Assembly (NCBI GenBank): GCA_902520595.1
Contig: CABYOM010000011.1
Coordinates: 1-33,814, forward strand
Direction of reading: 5' to 3'
DNA: 33,814 nt
From: an uncultured Candidatus Poseidoniales archaeon
GTDB lineage: Archaea > Thermoplasmatota > Poseidoniia > Poseidoniales > Poseidoniaceae
Shown here: one piece after another, positions 9,922 through 18,154 of the stretch
Layout of the letters: the number at the start of each line of letters is the position of its first letter
How positions within the stretch are numbered: position 1 is the stretch's first letter
Translations under genes and position numbers: made by a program
Notes under the pieces: generated by a model
The model's input: only the letters and a program-made list of their open reading frames with translations
What the model was told of the DNA's origin: nothing
The model's database searches: none

Positions 9922-10062
9922 AGTTTGCTATGGATGACGCCATCACATAATCCCATCGCGTCTGCATTCAGACAGTTTGCACTCTTGCATCGATTCAAAG
10001 GGGATGTTTCAAAGACCGTCCCTCTCGACATTGAGTAAAGGTGCTCGCCTTTAGTGATTGAA

Positions 10063-10716
10063 ATGAATTTTCTTGGACTCTGTTTGCTCACACTTTGGCT
10101 CTACTTACCTGGGTTTCTGGCAAATACATTTGCTATGATGTGGGGTAAGTGGCTACCAAAAACCGGATATGGGCCGTGGCCTATAGATGGCGGTCGTACT
10201 CTCAGCGACGGAAAACGAATTCTTGGTGATGGGAAAACGTGGAATGGACTTATCGGCGGTTCACTCACCTCGGGATTACTTTGTGTGTTGATTGTCGCTT
10301 CCCTTGGAGACATACCCGGTGCGGATGTCGCTGTTGGTGAAAATGGGATTTTTGCTCACCCGTTGCAAGGAGCGGAAGGTGCTTGGTTCTCTGTAGGAGG
10401 TGAAACGCTCACTGCGTTTATCCTTGGAAGTTTCCTTGGATTCTTTTGCCTTGTAGGTGACAGCACGGGCTCTTTTGTTAAGCGTCGGAGAGGTCTTAAG
10501 CGAGAAGGAGATATCTCTTCAAAAGCACCACTACTCGACACTTTGCCTTTCGCCATAATGGTCTTTTTAGCGGGTCAACTTTTCCTCGGAACATCAATTC
10601 TCGCAGATTCAGAATTGAGATTACCTATGCTGGCATTGGTCCTCTTTACACCAGTTTTACACCGCTCATTCAACGTATTTGGTTACAAGATTGGCTGGAA
10701 AGACGTTCCCTACTGA
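10063..10716 (+). CDS. carS: CDP-2,3-bis-(O-geranylgeranyl)-sn-glycerol synthase (CDP-archaeol synthase)
   Basis: Polytopic protein with WLPKTGYGPWPIDGGRTLSDGKRILGDGKTWNGLIGG and DSTGSFVKRRRGLKREGD, matching the CarS/DUF46 family. The ORF opens at 10054; the ATG giving MNFLG at 10063 is the likelier start. Confidence 0.92.
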   Translation: MNFLGLCLLTLWLYLPGFLANTFAMMWGKWLPKTGYGPWPIDGGRTLSDGKRILGDGKTWNGLIGGSLTSGLLCVLIVASLGDIPGADVAVGENGIFAHPLQGAEGAWFSVGGETLTAFILGSFLGFFCLVGDSTGSFVKRRRGLKREGDISSKAPLLDTLPFAIMVFLAGQLFLGTSILADSELRLPMLALVLFTPVLHRSFNVFGYKIGWKDVPY

Positions 10717-10755
10717 CGGAGAGAAGCCTATAGTGTGGGATTAATACGCACACAC

Positions 10756-12405
10756 ATGCGAACCGCTGTCTGCTTCACACTTCTCCTCCTTTTCACATCA
10801 TTGAGCGCAATTGCAGGCGTTCATGCTTCACCGCCAACAGAAGGCTCAACTCTTCTTATCAGTGCTGATGATACTTGGAATGGAACACATGCTATGAATG
10901 GAAACATTGTAATTGAAAATGGCGCTGTTTTAACCATTAATGGCGATGTGACAGTTGCTACTGGGAATGCTATTACCGTGCAGGAAAATTCTACTCTCTC
11001 CGTATCGGGATCTCTTATCGGGGAAGAGTTGGATTCAGGAATTGCAATAATGAACAACACTCAACTGCATTTGAACTTTGGTGATTTAGCAGAATCTGGG
11101 CAGCTGAGGGTTGACTTTGACCAAACAATTCCAAACTCTGCCATGTTTAACATGACTGTAGGTGAAGAGACAATCGATGCTGTTGGTAGTGACCACATCT
11201 TCATCGACGTATCTCTTAACGGAACTGATTTGTTAGCAGAATTCTATGTGTATTACGCTTTTGAAATACAGATTGTGTCCATTCAAGCACTGCATTCTGG
11301 GAGTGGCGAATCACCTCTTCTCTTAGCCAATGAAATCAACCAAACCAATGGTAGTCTGAAGTGGAACAGTGCCTCTTTTGAACTCGAAGTGTTCGGAACA
11401 TTGCTCCTTAATGGAGCTACAATTTATGGCGCAGATTTGACCTGTTCGCACATGTGTGAAATTCAATCCAGTTCGATAATTGGTAGTGCCCCTATTCATG
11501 TTAATGACGGTTCGAGTATTACAGTGAATGCAAGTGAGATCCTTGGAAGCCGAACAGATGAGGACATCATTGTTCACGACCTTGCAGAAATCACTTACAC
11601 CGATAATCAAGGTACGGGTGGCTATACCGATGGTTGGATTCGATTACTGTCCCAACGCCAAATCCAAACCAATGCCGCCAACATTACGGTCCACCAAACA
11701 GGAATCGGCTACGGAAGTTCAGTCCGTGACGACATAACCGATGCAAACGGCGTCGTCGACATCGGCGGTAGTGAATGGCAGCGAATCGTTGAATGGGTAG
11801 ACCAAAACGGAGTCTATCACTCAGAAAATGCTGAACTTATACTCACATTGAGTTCAGGCTGGGGAGACTTTACCACCACGGTTCCAGCACCACAAACACC
11901 AACCGCAGAGATCAATGTTCCACTACCTTACATCGAAGTTGTCTCAATAGATGCTGAAGATACTACTGCCGAGGTCAACAAAAGGATTGGTGCAATGGTA
12001 AGCGTTCGTAATACAGGTGATGCTGCTGCAACCGTCAACATTTGGTGCTATGTAGGTGATAATCTCACTGAAACAACTGCACTTACCACCACTTTGGCAC
12101 CCAGTGAAGAAAAGGAATTGCCCGTCTCGTGGTGGGCCAACAGTGATGGCGCTCAAGTCCTCAACTGCCGAACTCTGATTCCGAACATACTGAGTTCAAT
12201 CGCTGGCGACATCACCAATGTTGAAGGTGGAAATTCACAAGAAGTTGGATGGTATATCGGAGAAGAAACCGAAGATCAACCGCTTATCATCTACGGTATT
12301 CTTGTCGTTCTCATTGTGATTGGAACTACACTCTTTGCAAGAAGAGCAGCACAGAAGATAAATCATGGCGATGTCCCAGAAGCCTTTGAAGAAAATGAAG
12401 CATAA
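10756..12405 (+). CDS. secreted, C-terminally membrane-anchored surface protein (N-terminal beta-helix-like repeats, CARDB-like domain)
   Basis: ORF 10735..12405 opens at GTG; ATG at 10756 begins a signal peptide MRTAVCFTLLLLFTSLSAIAGVHA. Beta-rich NGNIVIENGAVLTINGDVTV repeats, CARDB-like EVNKRIGAMVSVRNTGDAAATVNIWCYV, C-terminal TM IIYGILVVLIVIGTTLFARRA. Confidence 0.75.
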   Translation: MRTAVCFTLLLLFTSLSAIAGVHASPPTEGSTLLISADDTWNGTHAMNGNIVIENGAVLTINGDVTVATGNAITVQENSTLSVSGSLIGEELDSGIAIMNNTQLHLNFGDLAESGQLRVDFDQTIPNSAMFNMTVGEETIDAVGSDHIFIDVSLNGTDLLAEFYVYYAFEIQIVSIQALHSGSGESPLLLANEINQTNGSLKWNSASFELEVFGTLLLNGATIYGADLTCSHMCEIQSSSIIGSAPIHVNDGSSITVNASEILGSRTDEDIIVHDLAEITYTDNQGTGGYTDGWIRLLSQRQIQTNAANITVHQTGIGYGSSVRDDITDANGVVDIGGSEWQRIVEWVDQNGVYHSENAELILTLSSGWGDFTTTVPAPQTPTAEINVPLPYIEVVSIDAEDTTAEVNKRIGAMVSVRNTGDAAATVNIWCYVGDNLTETTALTTTLAPSEEKELPVSWWANSDGAQVLNCRTLIPNILSSIAGDITNVEGGNSQEVGWYIGEETEDQPLIIYGILVVLIVIGTTLFARRAAQKINHGDVPEAFEENEA

Positions 12406-12417
12406 GACTTCATTTTC
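12391..12417. terminator. 10-bp perfect stem-loop spanning the stop codon of the 10756..12405 gene, in the gap between convergent genes
   Basis: GAAAATGAAG-CATAAGA-CTTCATTTTC; the TAA stop lies in the loop and the 3' arm ends in CATTTTC. Terminator role inferred. Confidence 0.5.
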
Positions 12418-12465
12418 ATAGAACGGTTACTCAGTGCACAACACATTGAAACGTCTAATCTTTGC

Positions 12466-13716
12466 CTAACAGACTTCCATTGTCCTTTGGTTGCTATCTG
12501 CATTGAAGTCAAGTTCCCATGAATTACTGCTCACCATTATTCCAGTTGAGGAAGAACCTGAGTCCGTCATACCAGCATAGAAGTCATTAGTAATGACTAT
12601 TTCAAAAGTGTAACATCCTGCACCATCATAAAAGGAGTCTTTCTGTATGTATTCGGTATTTAGAGAGTCTGTGGCAGTACCCGGGAGTCCTAACCAGCCG
12701 TTTGTCTTACCACTCTTTGAACCACTAACTGCACTGGTCCATGTTGCGTCAAGGCCATCAACAGTAATGACTGGGGAACTGTATTCGGTCGACCCACTCT
12801 TCTTGATTCTCAACTGCATTGTGTAATCGGTCGATACTGGAGTGAGACCGAGATTGGTCATTGAATGTTCTCCGTTATCCTGGGGGCCTTCACCAGGCGC
12901 AAACATACCCATTATCGATTCAACGATTAAACCATCAACGGAGGTAGTGGTTGTTGTTCCCGAGGTCTCGGTCTTTAGTACCTCAGAGATTCGAGCACCT
13001 GAATTCAAGATTTCACGATTCATCAACGATGGAGTAATCTCTGATGATGCGGTTTGGTCATCATCGGAGGTGACATCAATGAGATAAGAGTTCATGGATG
13101 CCAAACGATAATCTTGTGAATTACCGTCAAAGAAAGCGCTGAGAGGTGCCTTAAATTTAGCCCTGTCGTTTGAGAGTGTTAAGGTGTCAGACCAAACACT
13201 TTCGCCATCGAGGCTAATAGTTGCCGTAGCAGAATCAAATGAACCACGGACATAGAATGTGATCTCATCTGTATCCTCGTTGAGAGCGATTTCTGTGAGA
13301 GCCATCGATGAATCTGCGGGAACGAGGACCAAGGCTGCATAGGGCCCTGCAGCGACAATGACTGCCACGAAAATTGAGAGGCCGAGCTTGACCACATTCA
13401 TGTCACCCTCAGCAAGCCGCTCTGATTGTACGATGAGTCCGATACCTACAAGCAATACACCCAGCACTACGAGTATACCCATTCCACCGCCTTGCAAAGC
13501 GAGGATTCCTCCAACCACAATTGCAACCCAACCAGCAATGTTGAGTTTCATTGCTAACTCTGGATTTTGTTTTGGTGCTGAAGAACTGGAGGGGGAGGGT
13601 TTTGAACTGGATTTAGCATCCACAGTTGTGGGCTTTGTCTTGACCTTAACAGTCACTTCTACTTCTTCAACAGTCTCTGTTTTGGTCGCGTTGGCCTTGT
13701 CAAGTAATCCACCCAT
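12466..13716 (-). CDS. membrane protein with charged/Ser-Pro-rich N-terminus, TM segments and large beta-rich ectodomain, function unknown
   Basis: ORF 416 aa; TMs WVAIVVGGILALQGGGMGILVVLGVLLVGIGLIV and LGLSIFVAVIVAAGPYAALVL, then a ~280-aa ectodomain. Confidence 0.75.
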   Translation of the reverse strand: MGGLLDKANATKTETVEEVEVTVKVKTKPTTVDAKSSSKPSPSSSSAPKQNPELAMKLNIAGWVAIVVGGILALQGGGMGILVVLGVLLVGIGLIVQSERLAEGDMNVVKLGLSIFVAVIVAAGPYAALVLVPADSSMALTEIALNEDTDEITFYVRGSFDSATATISLDGESVWSDTLTLSNDRAKFKAPLSAFFDGNSQDYRLASMNSYLIDVTSDDDQTASSEITPSLMNREILNSGARISEVLKTETSGTTTTTSVDGLIVESIMGMFAPGEGPQDNGEHSMTNLGLTPVSTDYTMQLRIKKSGSTEYSSPVITVDGLDATWTSAVSGSKSGKTNGWLGLPGTATDSLNTEYIQKDSFYDGAGCYTFEIVITNDFYAGMTDSGSSSTGIMVSSNSWELDFNADSNQRTMEVC

Positions 13717-13816
13717 AGTAATCCCTGCTAATACACCGATTAGCGAAGGGGATTATCAAAGCGACCCTTGAATGAGTCAACGAAAGCACTGTTCACGAGG
13801 GCCGTTACAAGTGCCG

Positions 13817-14755
13817 TTACAGCCCGGGAGCTGAATCGTGCCAAACAACATCTTCTTCATCTTCACGATCTTCACGGTCTTCTGAGAATCGACGACCAGC
13901 GGCTGCTGCTGCAAGGGCGATCATAGAGATGGCTGGAACAACTTCGAAGCCGGGCAGGTAAACACCACGGACATAGACAGTAATCATCTGAGATTCACGA
14001 ATACAACCACCGTTGTTACATGCGAATTCTGATTCTGCGAAGAAGTCGAGAACGTGGTAAGCATCGCTCCATCCCTGAGTCTTTGGCGTTCGGGCCATGA
14101 CACGGACTTTGGTTGCGGTTGGGATTGCATCAATCTGAACCTTGACAGCAGGTAGGTTGATGGTGAAACCAGCCTCTTCAAGATTTTCGCGACTGGTTTC
14201 AGTAATGCCTACTTTCATGAAGTCAATCTGATTACCAAGGTTGTAGACTTTGAATTCGAAGTTCTTGTCCTTCTTTGGCATCAATTGAACGAACGGTTCG
14301 ACTGCTTCGACTTGGACCAGTGAATATTGCATGATGTTCACAATCATGTTGTTCTGTGAAGAAGCGGTATTCACCGGAGGAAGCGAATTGATTTCTTGAA
14401 CTGTGGCAGAAACCGAAAGCGTTCGACTTTGCATGACCATGTAAGGCGTTGCTCGAACGGAGATTTGGAAGTCTACTTCTTGATTACCTCCAATATACAT
14501 GTCACCGGGAGCCGCAGTTGCTAATCCATCGCTGGTAACCAAAATGCTGATTTTTTCTTGGTATGCAGTAGGGTTGTTTGCTGTGCAGGTGGTGAAACCG
14601 TTGTATGTCGAACCAGGCTTAACTTCAATGTTAATCGAAATTGGAGCACACGAGAGAGAGATAGCAGCAGTTGGGGCCTGAGCAGATGCAGGAACAGCAA
14701 CCAGCATGACCGAGCAGACGTAAAGAGTAAGTAAGAACAGAGCGCGCTTCATCAT
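13817..14755 (-). CDS. secreted surface protein with signal peptide and PGF-CTERM-like C-terminal segment
   Basis: ORF 312 aa; signal MMKRALFLLTLYVCSVMLVAVPASAQA; near the C-terminus LPGFEVVPAISMIALAAAAAGRRF followed by an acidic tail. Confidence 0.75.
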   Translation of the reverse strand: MMKRALFLLTLYVCSVMLVAVPASAQAPTAAISLSCAPISINIEVKPGSTYNGFTTCTANNPTAYQEKISILVTSDGLATAAPGDMYIGGNQEVDFQISVRATPYMVMQSRTLSVSATVQEINSLPPVNTASSQNNMIVNIMQYSLVQVEAVEPFVQLMPKKDKNFEFKVYNLGNQIDFMKVGITETSRENLEEAGFTINLPAVKVQIDAIPTATKVRVMARTPKTQGWSDAYHVLDFFAESEFACNNGGCIRESQMITVYVRGVYLPGFEVVPAISMIALAAAAAGRRFSEDREDREDEEDVVWHDSAPGL

Positions 14756-14853
14756 ATAGGTTCCACCTAGTAGTCTACCCCAGTGATGAGACCCTCATAA
14801 CCGTTGCGCACTAGTGGTTCTAAAAAACGCCTACGTGGACCCCTCGTCAAAAG

Positions 14854-14927
14854 TGGGCCCGAAGGGACTTGAACCCTTGACCCCCCGGTTATGAGCCGGG
14901 TGCTCTAACCAACTAAGCTACGGGCCC
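14854..14927 (-). tRNA. tRNA with CAT anticodon (elongator Met or Ile2)
   Basis: Reverse strand GGGCCCGTAGCTTAGTTGGTTAGAGCACCCGGCTCATAACCGGGGGGTCAAGGGTTCAAGTCCCTTCGGGCCCA: full cloverleaf, anticodon stem CCCGG/CCGGG, loop CTCATAA, A discriminator, CCA not encoded. Met vs Ile2 not resolved. Confidence 0.95.
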
Positions 14928-14970
14928 CTACGCCAAGGGAATAGGCGCAAGACATGAACTTACCCCTGCA

Positions 14971-16278
14971 TCATTCAAACTGTGCAAGCGAGGACTGTGA
15001 TGGTTTAACCCATTCGCGAACACTGGTCTCAAGTTCATCTCGGATTGAATCGGGTACGAATATCAATGCACGTTCATTAGGTTGGGTAAGTGAACGAACA
15101 AGTGGTGAATGGTCTGCTGCGTCTCGGCCATCTTCGATCAAAATCCCCTGCTCATATGGCATGTAACCACGTTTTGAAATCCGAGCTGTGATGATGTCAA
15201 TAGCAGGATTATAACCTGCCTCTTGAACAAGAGGTTCGAGTCTTGGCAATACAACATCAACCATTTCTGTGGTCAAGCCTTCGATTCTCAACGACTTGTG
15301 GAAGTCTCTTCGAGAGAGTAAACGCATTGCATAGTGCGACAAAACAGTGTCTTCATGTTCTGCCCATTCTGGTAAAGCAACTCGTATGTGTGCGTCGTTC
15401 AGTGATGCGTATCCTTTGGGATTAAGAGATGTGTTCAACAACATATTTTGAAGCGGTTGTGAGAGTGTAAGGTTGCCATCTTGTGCGAGGGTTCGGGCAC
15501 GAACTAGCATTCGGACGAGGTAATTTTGAGTCAGCATATTGACCTTATGGAAATAGACTTGATGATACATGTGATACCGAGTAACAAGGTAGGCTTCTAT
15601 TGCGGGCAAGCCCCAGGATTTGACGATGAAGTGACCTGCTTTGTTCACTCGCAAGGCACGGATGACTCGAGCAATATCAAAACCACCAATTTGGGCCCCT
15701 GTATTGGCTTGGTCACGGACCATGTAGTCCATACGGTCTACGTCGAGTTGGCTTGCTACTATCTCTTTCATAAAAGGTGGAATTCTAACGCCACCGTGCT
15801 CTGCTTGACCATCGAGGAGTGCGAACAAACGGTCTCGACGGTTTGAACCGAGAACTTCCAAAAGGGCTTTTCCAACTTCTGTGTCTTCAGATTCCAATAA
15901 CAATCGCCCCCAATGTTCGTGCGAATGGTATGTAGCAAACACTTCTGGAGTTTCAAGCAAGTGTGAGAACGGTGGGTGGCCTACATCATGGAGTAGAGCC
16001 GCCAATTGTATCAATTCGCAATCCTCATCGGAGACAAGGCCGGGTTGAACCTCATTCAGCGAGGAAACCAAAGTGCCCGCCAAATGATAGGCTCCAAGTG
16101 AATGAGAAAAGCGGTTATGATTTGCTGCTGGAAATACGTATTCACAGGTAGAAAGTTGCTGAATTGACCGAAGGCGTTGAAATTCGCGAGTATCGATAAT
16201 CTTAGCATGGTTGGCAGGTACGAAGATATCCTTATGAATCTCATCGCGAATCACACGGTCACGCATGGCCATCCCCAT
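14971..16278 (-). CDS. HD-domain phosphohydrolase, SAMHD1/dGTPase-like
   Basis: ORF 14971..16365; likely start at internal ATG 16278 (MGMAMRDRVIRDEIHKDIFV). HD ligands present: NRFSHSLGAYH, LLHDVGHPPFSH, QLDVDRMDYMVRD. Confidence 0.88.
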   Translation of the reverse strand: MGMAMRDRVIRDEIHKDIFVPANHAKIIDTREFQRLRSIQQLSTCEYVFPAANHNRFSHSLGAYHLAGTLVSSLNEVQPGLVSDEDCELIQLAALLHDVGHPPFSHLLETPEVFATYHSHEHWGRLLLESEDTEVGKALLEVLGSNRRDRLFALLDGQAEHGGVRIPPFMKEIVASQLDVDRMDYMVRDQANTGAQIGGFDIARVIRALRVNKAGHFIVKSWGLPAIEAYLVTRYHMYHQVYFHKVNMLTQNYLVRMLVRARTLAQDGNLTLSQPLQNMLLNTSLNPKGYASLNDAHIRVALPEWAEHEDTVLSHYAMRLLSRRDFHKSLRIEGLTTEMVDVVLPRLEPLVQEAGYNPAIDIITARISKRGYMPYEQGILIEDGRDAADHSPLVRSLTQPNERALIFVPDSIRDELETSVREWVKPSQSSLAQFE

Positions 16279-16396
16279 CGAGCGGTCTACTTTTCCATTA
16301 AAAAGGCCCCGCACGCCTAGAATCTCTAGAAATCTCAATCTCAACGACGGAATGATGGATGGCAATGCCTAAGCATGGGGGTTAAGTGAAGCAACT

Positions 16397-18145
16397 ATGG
16401 CGGATGCTCTCAAAGACATTATGCTAAAAATAACGGATGACAATCCAGCGACACGGGGCCAGAAATTATGGGTCATGTTCGCTCTCTCGGTATTCTTGGT
16501 TGCCACATTAAACTGGTATGCTATGGTTCGTGAGCCACAGATTGTTGAGGTTGAAGATTTAATTCAATACAAAAATGAAGTTGTATTGGTCGAAGGAGAA
16601 GTCATCTCCTGGATTGAAGACCGTTATGGAAACGGAGAAGACCGCGTGGATTTAGTCATCGAAGACGATACTGGTGTGATACAAGTGCGATGGTATTCGA
16701 CCGGTGAAATTCCACCAATTGGAACGAATGTAACCGTTATGGGTGATGTCGTCGATTGGAACGGTCGCTTTTACATGCAAGCTACGGGTTCCGGGGCTTT
16801 GTATTGGGAACCAGAAGATTTGCCAGTGCTTCAACGAGTATCGATTACCGACCTCGCTGTTGCTCCCGAAGACTACATTGGAGAAATTGTAACGGTTAAC
16901 GGCTTCATCAGTGAATCTGTAAATCCTGATGCAACCTTTACCAGCGCATACATTAGTGATGAAGCCCACCAAATGCAACTTCTCATCCAATCCTCTCCCG
17001 GAGTTTGGATTGAAGCGGATTCAAAAATCGAAGTGACAGGTATGATCGCTTACCAAGAAACCAGTTTGAGATGGGCACTCATGACTCAAGGACCAACCAT
17101 TCTCCTCGACCGAAGCCATTCACCTCAAGTCAAAATGCTCGAATGGGCTGGAGAATCGACATGGAGTTATGAATCGGGAAGTATGGTCTCGATGGCGGGT
17201 ATAGTCTCGATATCAGATGGACAGTGGTCGCTTTCTGGACCAAACGGAAATCATATTTGCATCCTTCCAACCGACGAGGATGCCTCCAATGCCATCGCCG
17301 AGGGATACAATGGATCCACCTACGAGGCTGTCGGGCGGTTAATGTGGAACGATGGTCGAAGCATGTGGTGCATAGATGCGAACAACGGCAATGGGACGAA
17401 TCTCATCGACCCAATGTCAGCTATGTCAATGCAGGCAATGCTTTCTGCAGATCCTGCTTCCATGCTGATGGATCCAAATAAAATTTACACGCTCAGTACG
17501 TTCATGCAGTATTCATTTGAACCACTGGATACCGAAGGCTACTTTGTCGATAGTCAAACATACTCGTTCGGGCAAACACGTGTTGCAATGACATTCCCCT
17601 CAACACGAACCGAATGGATTGAAGCAGGTCAGGGTATTGTTGCAAACGTAACCGTTTCCTGGGACGATGAAAAAATGATGATGCGCCTTATGGTTGACAC
17701 TTACCAACTGGTCGGAGAACCGGCAGCACCTGAATCACTCCTTTGGGATGCAGGGGCTACGCAATGGGGATATTCTCAAAATAAATTTGTACTCATCGAT
17801 GGAAAAGCAGCCATGCATGACGACGGTTGGTATCTTGAACGCCCCGGTTCAGAACAGTCAATCAAACTCAATGTAAAGCTCAACGCTATAGGTACCGACT
17901 CACTTCACGAAAACCAATCACTCACATGGAGTGGTCGACTCCGACAAATAGAGCATCCAACCGATTTATCACTCGTATTCTCACTGGATGAGGCAGATGC
18001 ACTGGATGCTGATGGAGACCGTCTTGCAGACAGTTTTGAAGACGCCACAGGTTTCAATTCCAATACCGTAGATTCTGATGGTGATGGTGTAGATGACCGA
18101 GAAGAAATGGAAAACGGAACAGGGCCGAATAACGAAAACTCCTGA
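16397..18145 (+). CDS. membrane-anchored surface protein with tandem OB-fold-like domains and C-terminal calcium-binding (TSP3-like) DxDxDG repeats
   Basis: ORF 582 aa; N-terminal TM KLWVMFALSVFLVATLNWYAMV; OB-fold-like NEVVLVEGEVISWIEDRYGNGEDRVDLVIEDDTGVIQVRWY...GTNVTVMGDVVDWNGRFYM; second EIVTVNGFISESV...SKIEVTGMIAY; C-term DADGDRLADSFEDATGFNSNTVDSDGDGVDDREE. Confidence 0.75.
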   Translation: MADALKDIMLKITDDNPATRGQKLWVMFALSVFLVATLNWYAMVREPQIVEVEDLIQYKNEVVLVEGEVISWIEDRYGNGEDRVDLVIEDDTGVIQVRWYSTGEIPPIGTNVTVMGDVVDWNGRFYMQATGSGALYWEPEDLPVLQRVSITDLAVAPEDYIGEIVTVNGFISESVNPDATFTSAYISDEAHQMQLLIQSSPGVWIEADSKIEVTGMIAYQETSLRWALMTQGPTILLDRSHSPQVKMLEWAGESTWSYESGSMVSMAGIVSISDGQWSLSGPNGNHICILPTDEDASNAIAEGYNGSTYEAVGRLMWNDGRSMWCIDANNGNGTNLIDPMSAMSMQAMLSADPASMLMDPNKIYTLSTFMQYSFEPLDTEGYFVDSQTYSFGQTRVAMTFPSTRTEWIEAGQGIVANVTVSWDDEKMMMRLMVDTYQLVGEPAAPESLLWDAGATQWGYSQNKFVLIDGKAAMHDDGWYLERPGSEQSIKLNVKLNAIGTDSLHENQSLTWSGRLRQIEHPTDLSLVFSLDEADALDADGDRLADSFEDATGFNSNTVDSDGDGVDDREEMENGTGPNNENS

Positions 18146-18154
18146 GGTGAACAG

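Noticed and set aside
13358-13771. 137-aa plus ORF MTATKIERPSLTTFMSPSASR...
   Set aside because: Antisense to the 416-aa membrane protein; Ser/Thr/Pro-rich composition mirrors the opposite strand.
14854-14927. Calling the CAT tRNA specifically as initiator Met
   Set aside because: The G1-C72 acceptor and the anticodon-stem pairs do not show the three-G/three-C initiator pattern clearly enough; Met elongator vs Ile2 needs tRNAscan-type analysis.
16317-16329. CTAGA-ATC-TCTAG palindrome and AATCTC repeats near the HD/OB divergent region
   Set aside because: Arms of only 5 bp in a low-complexity stretch; could be promoter or non-coding, but not convincing as an operator.
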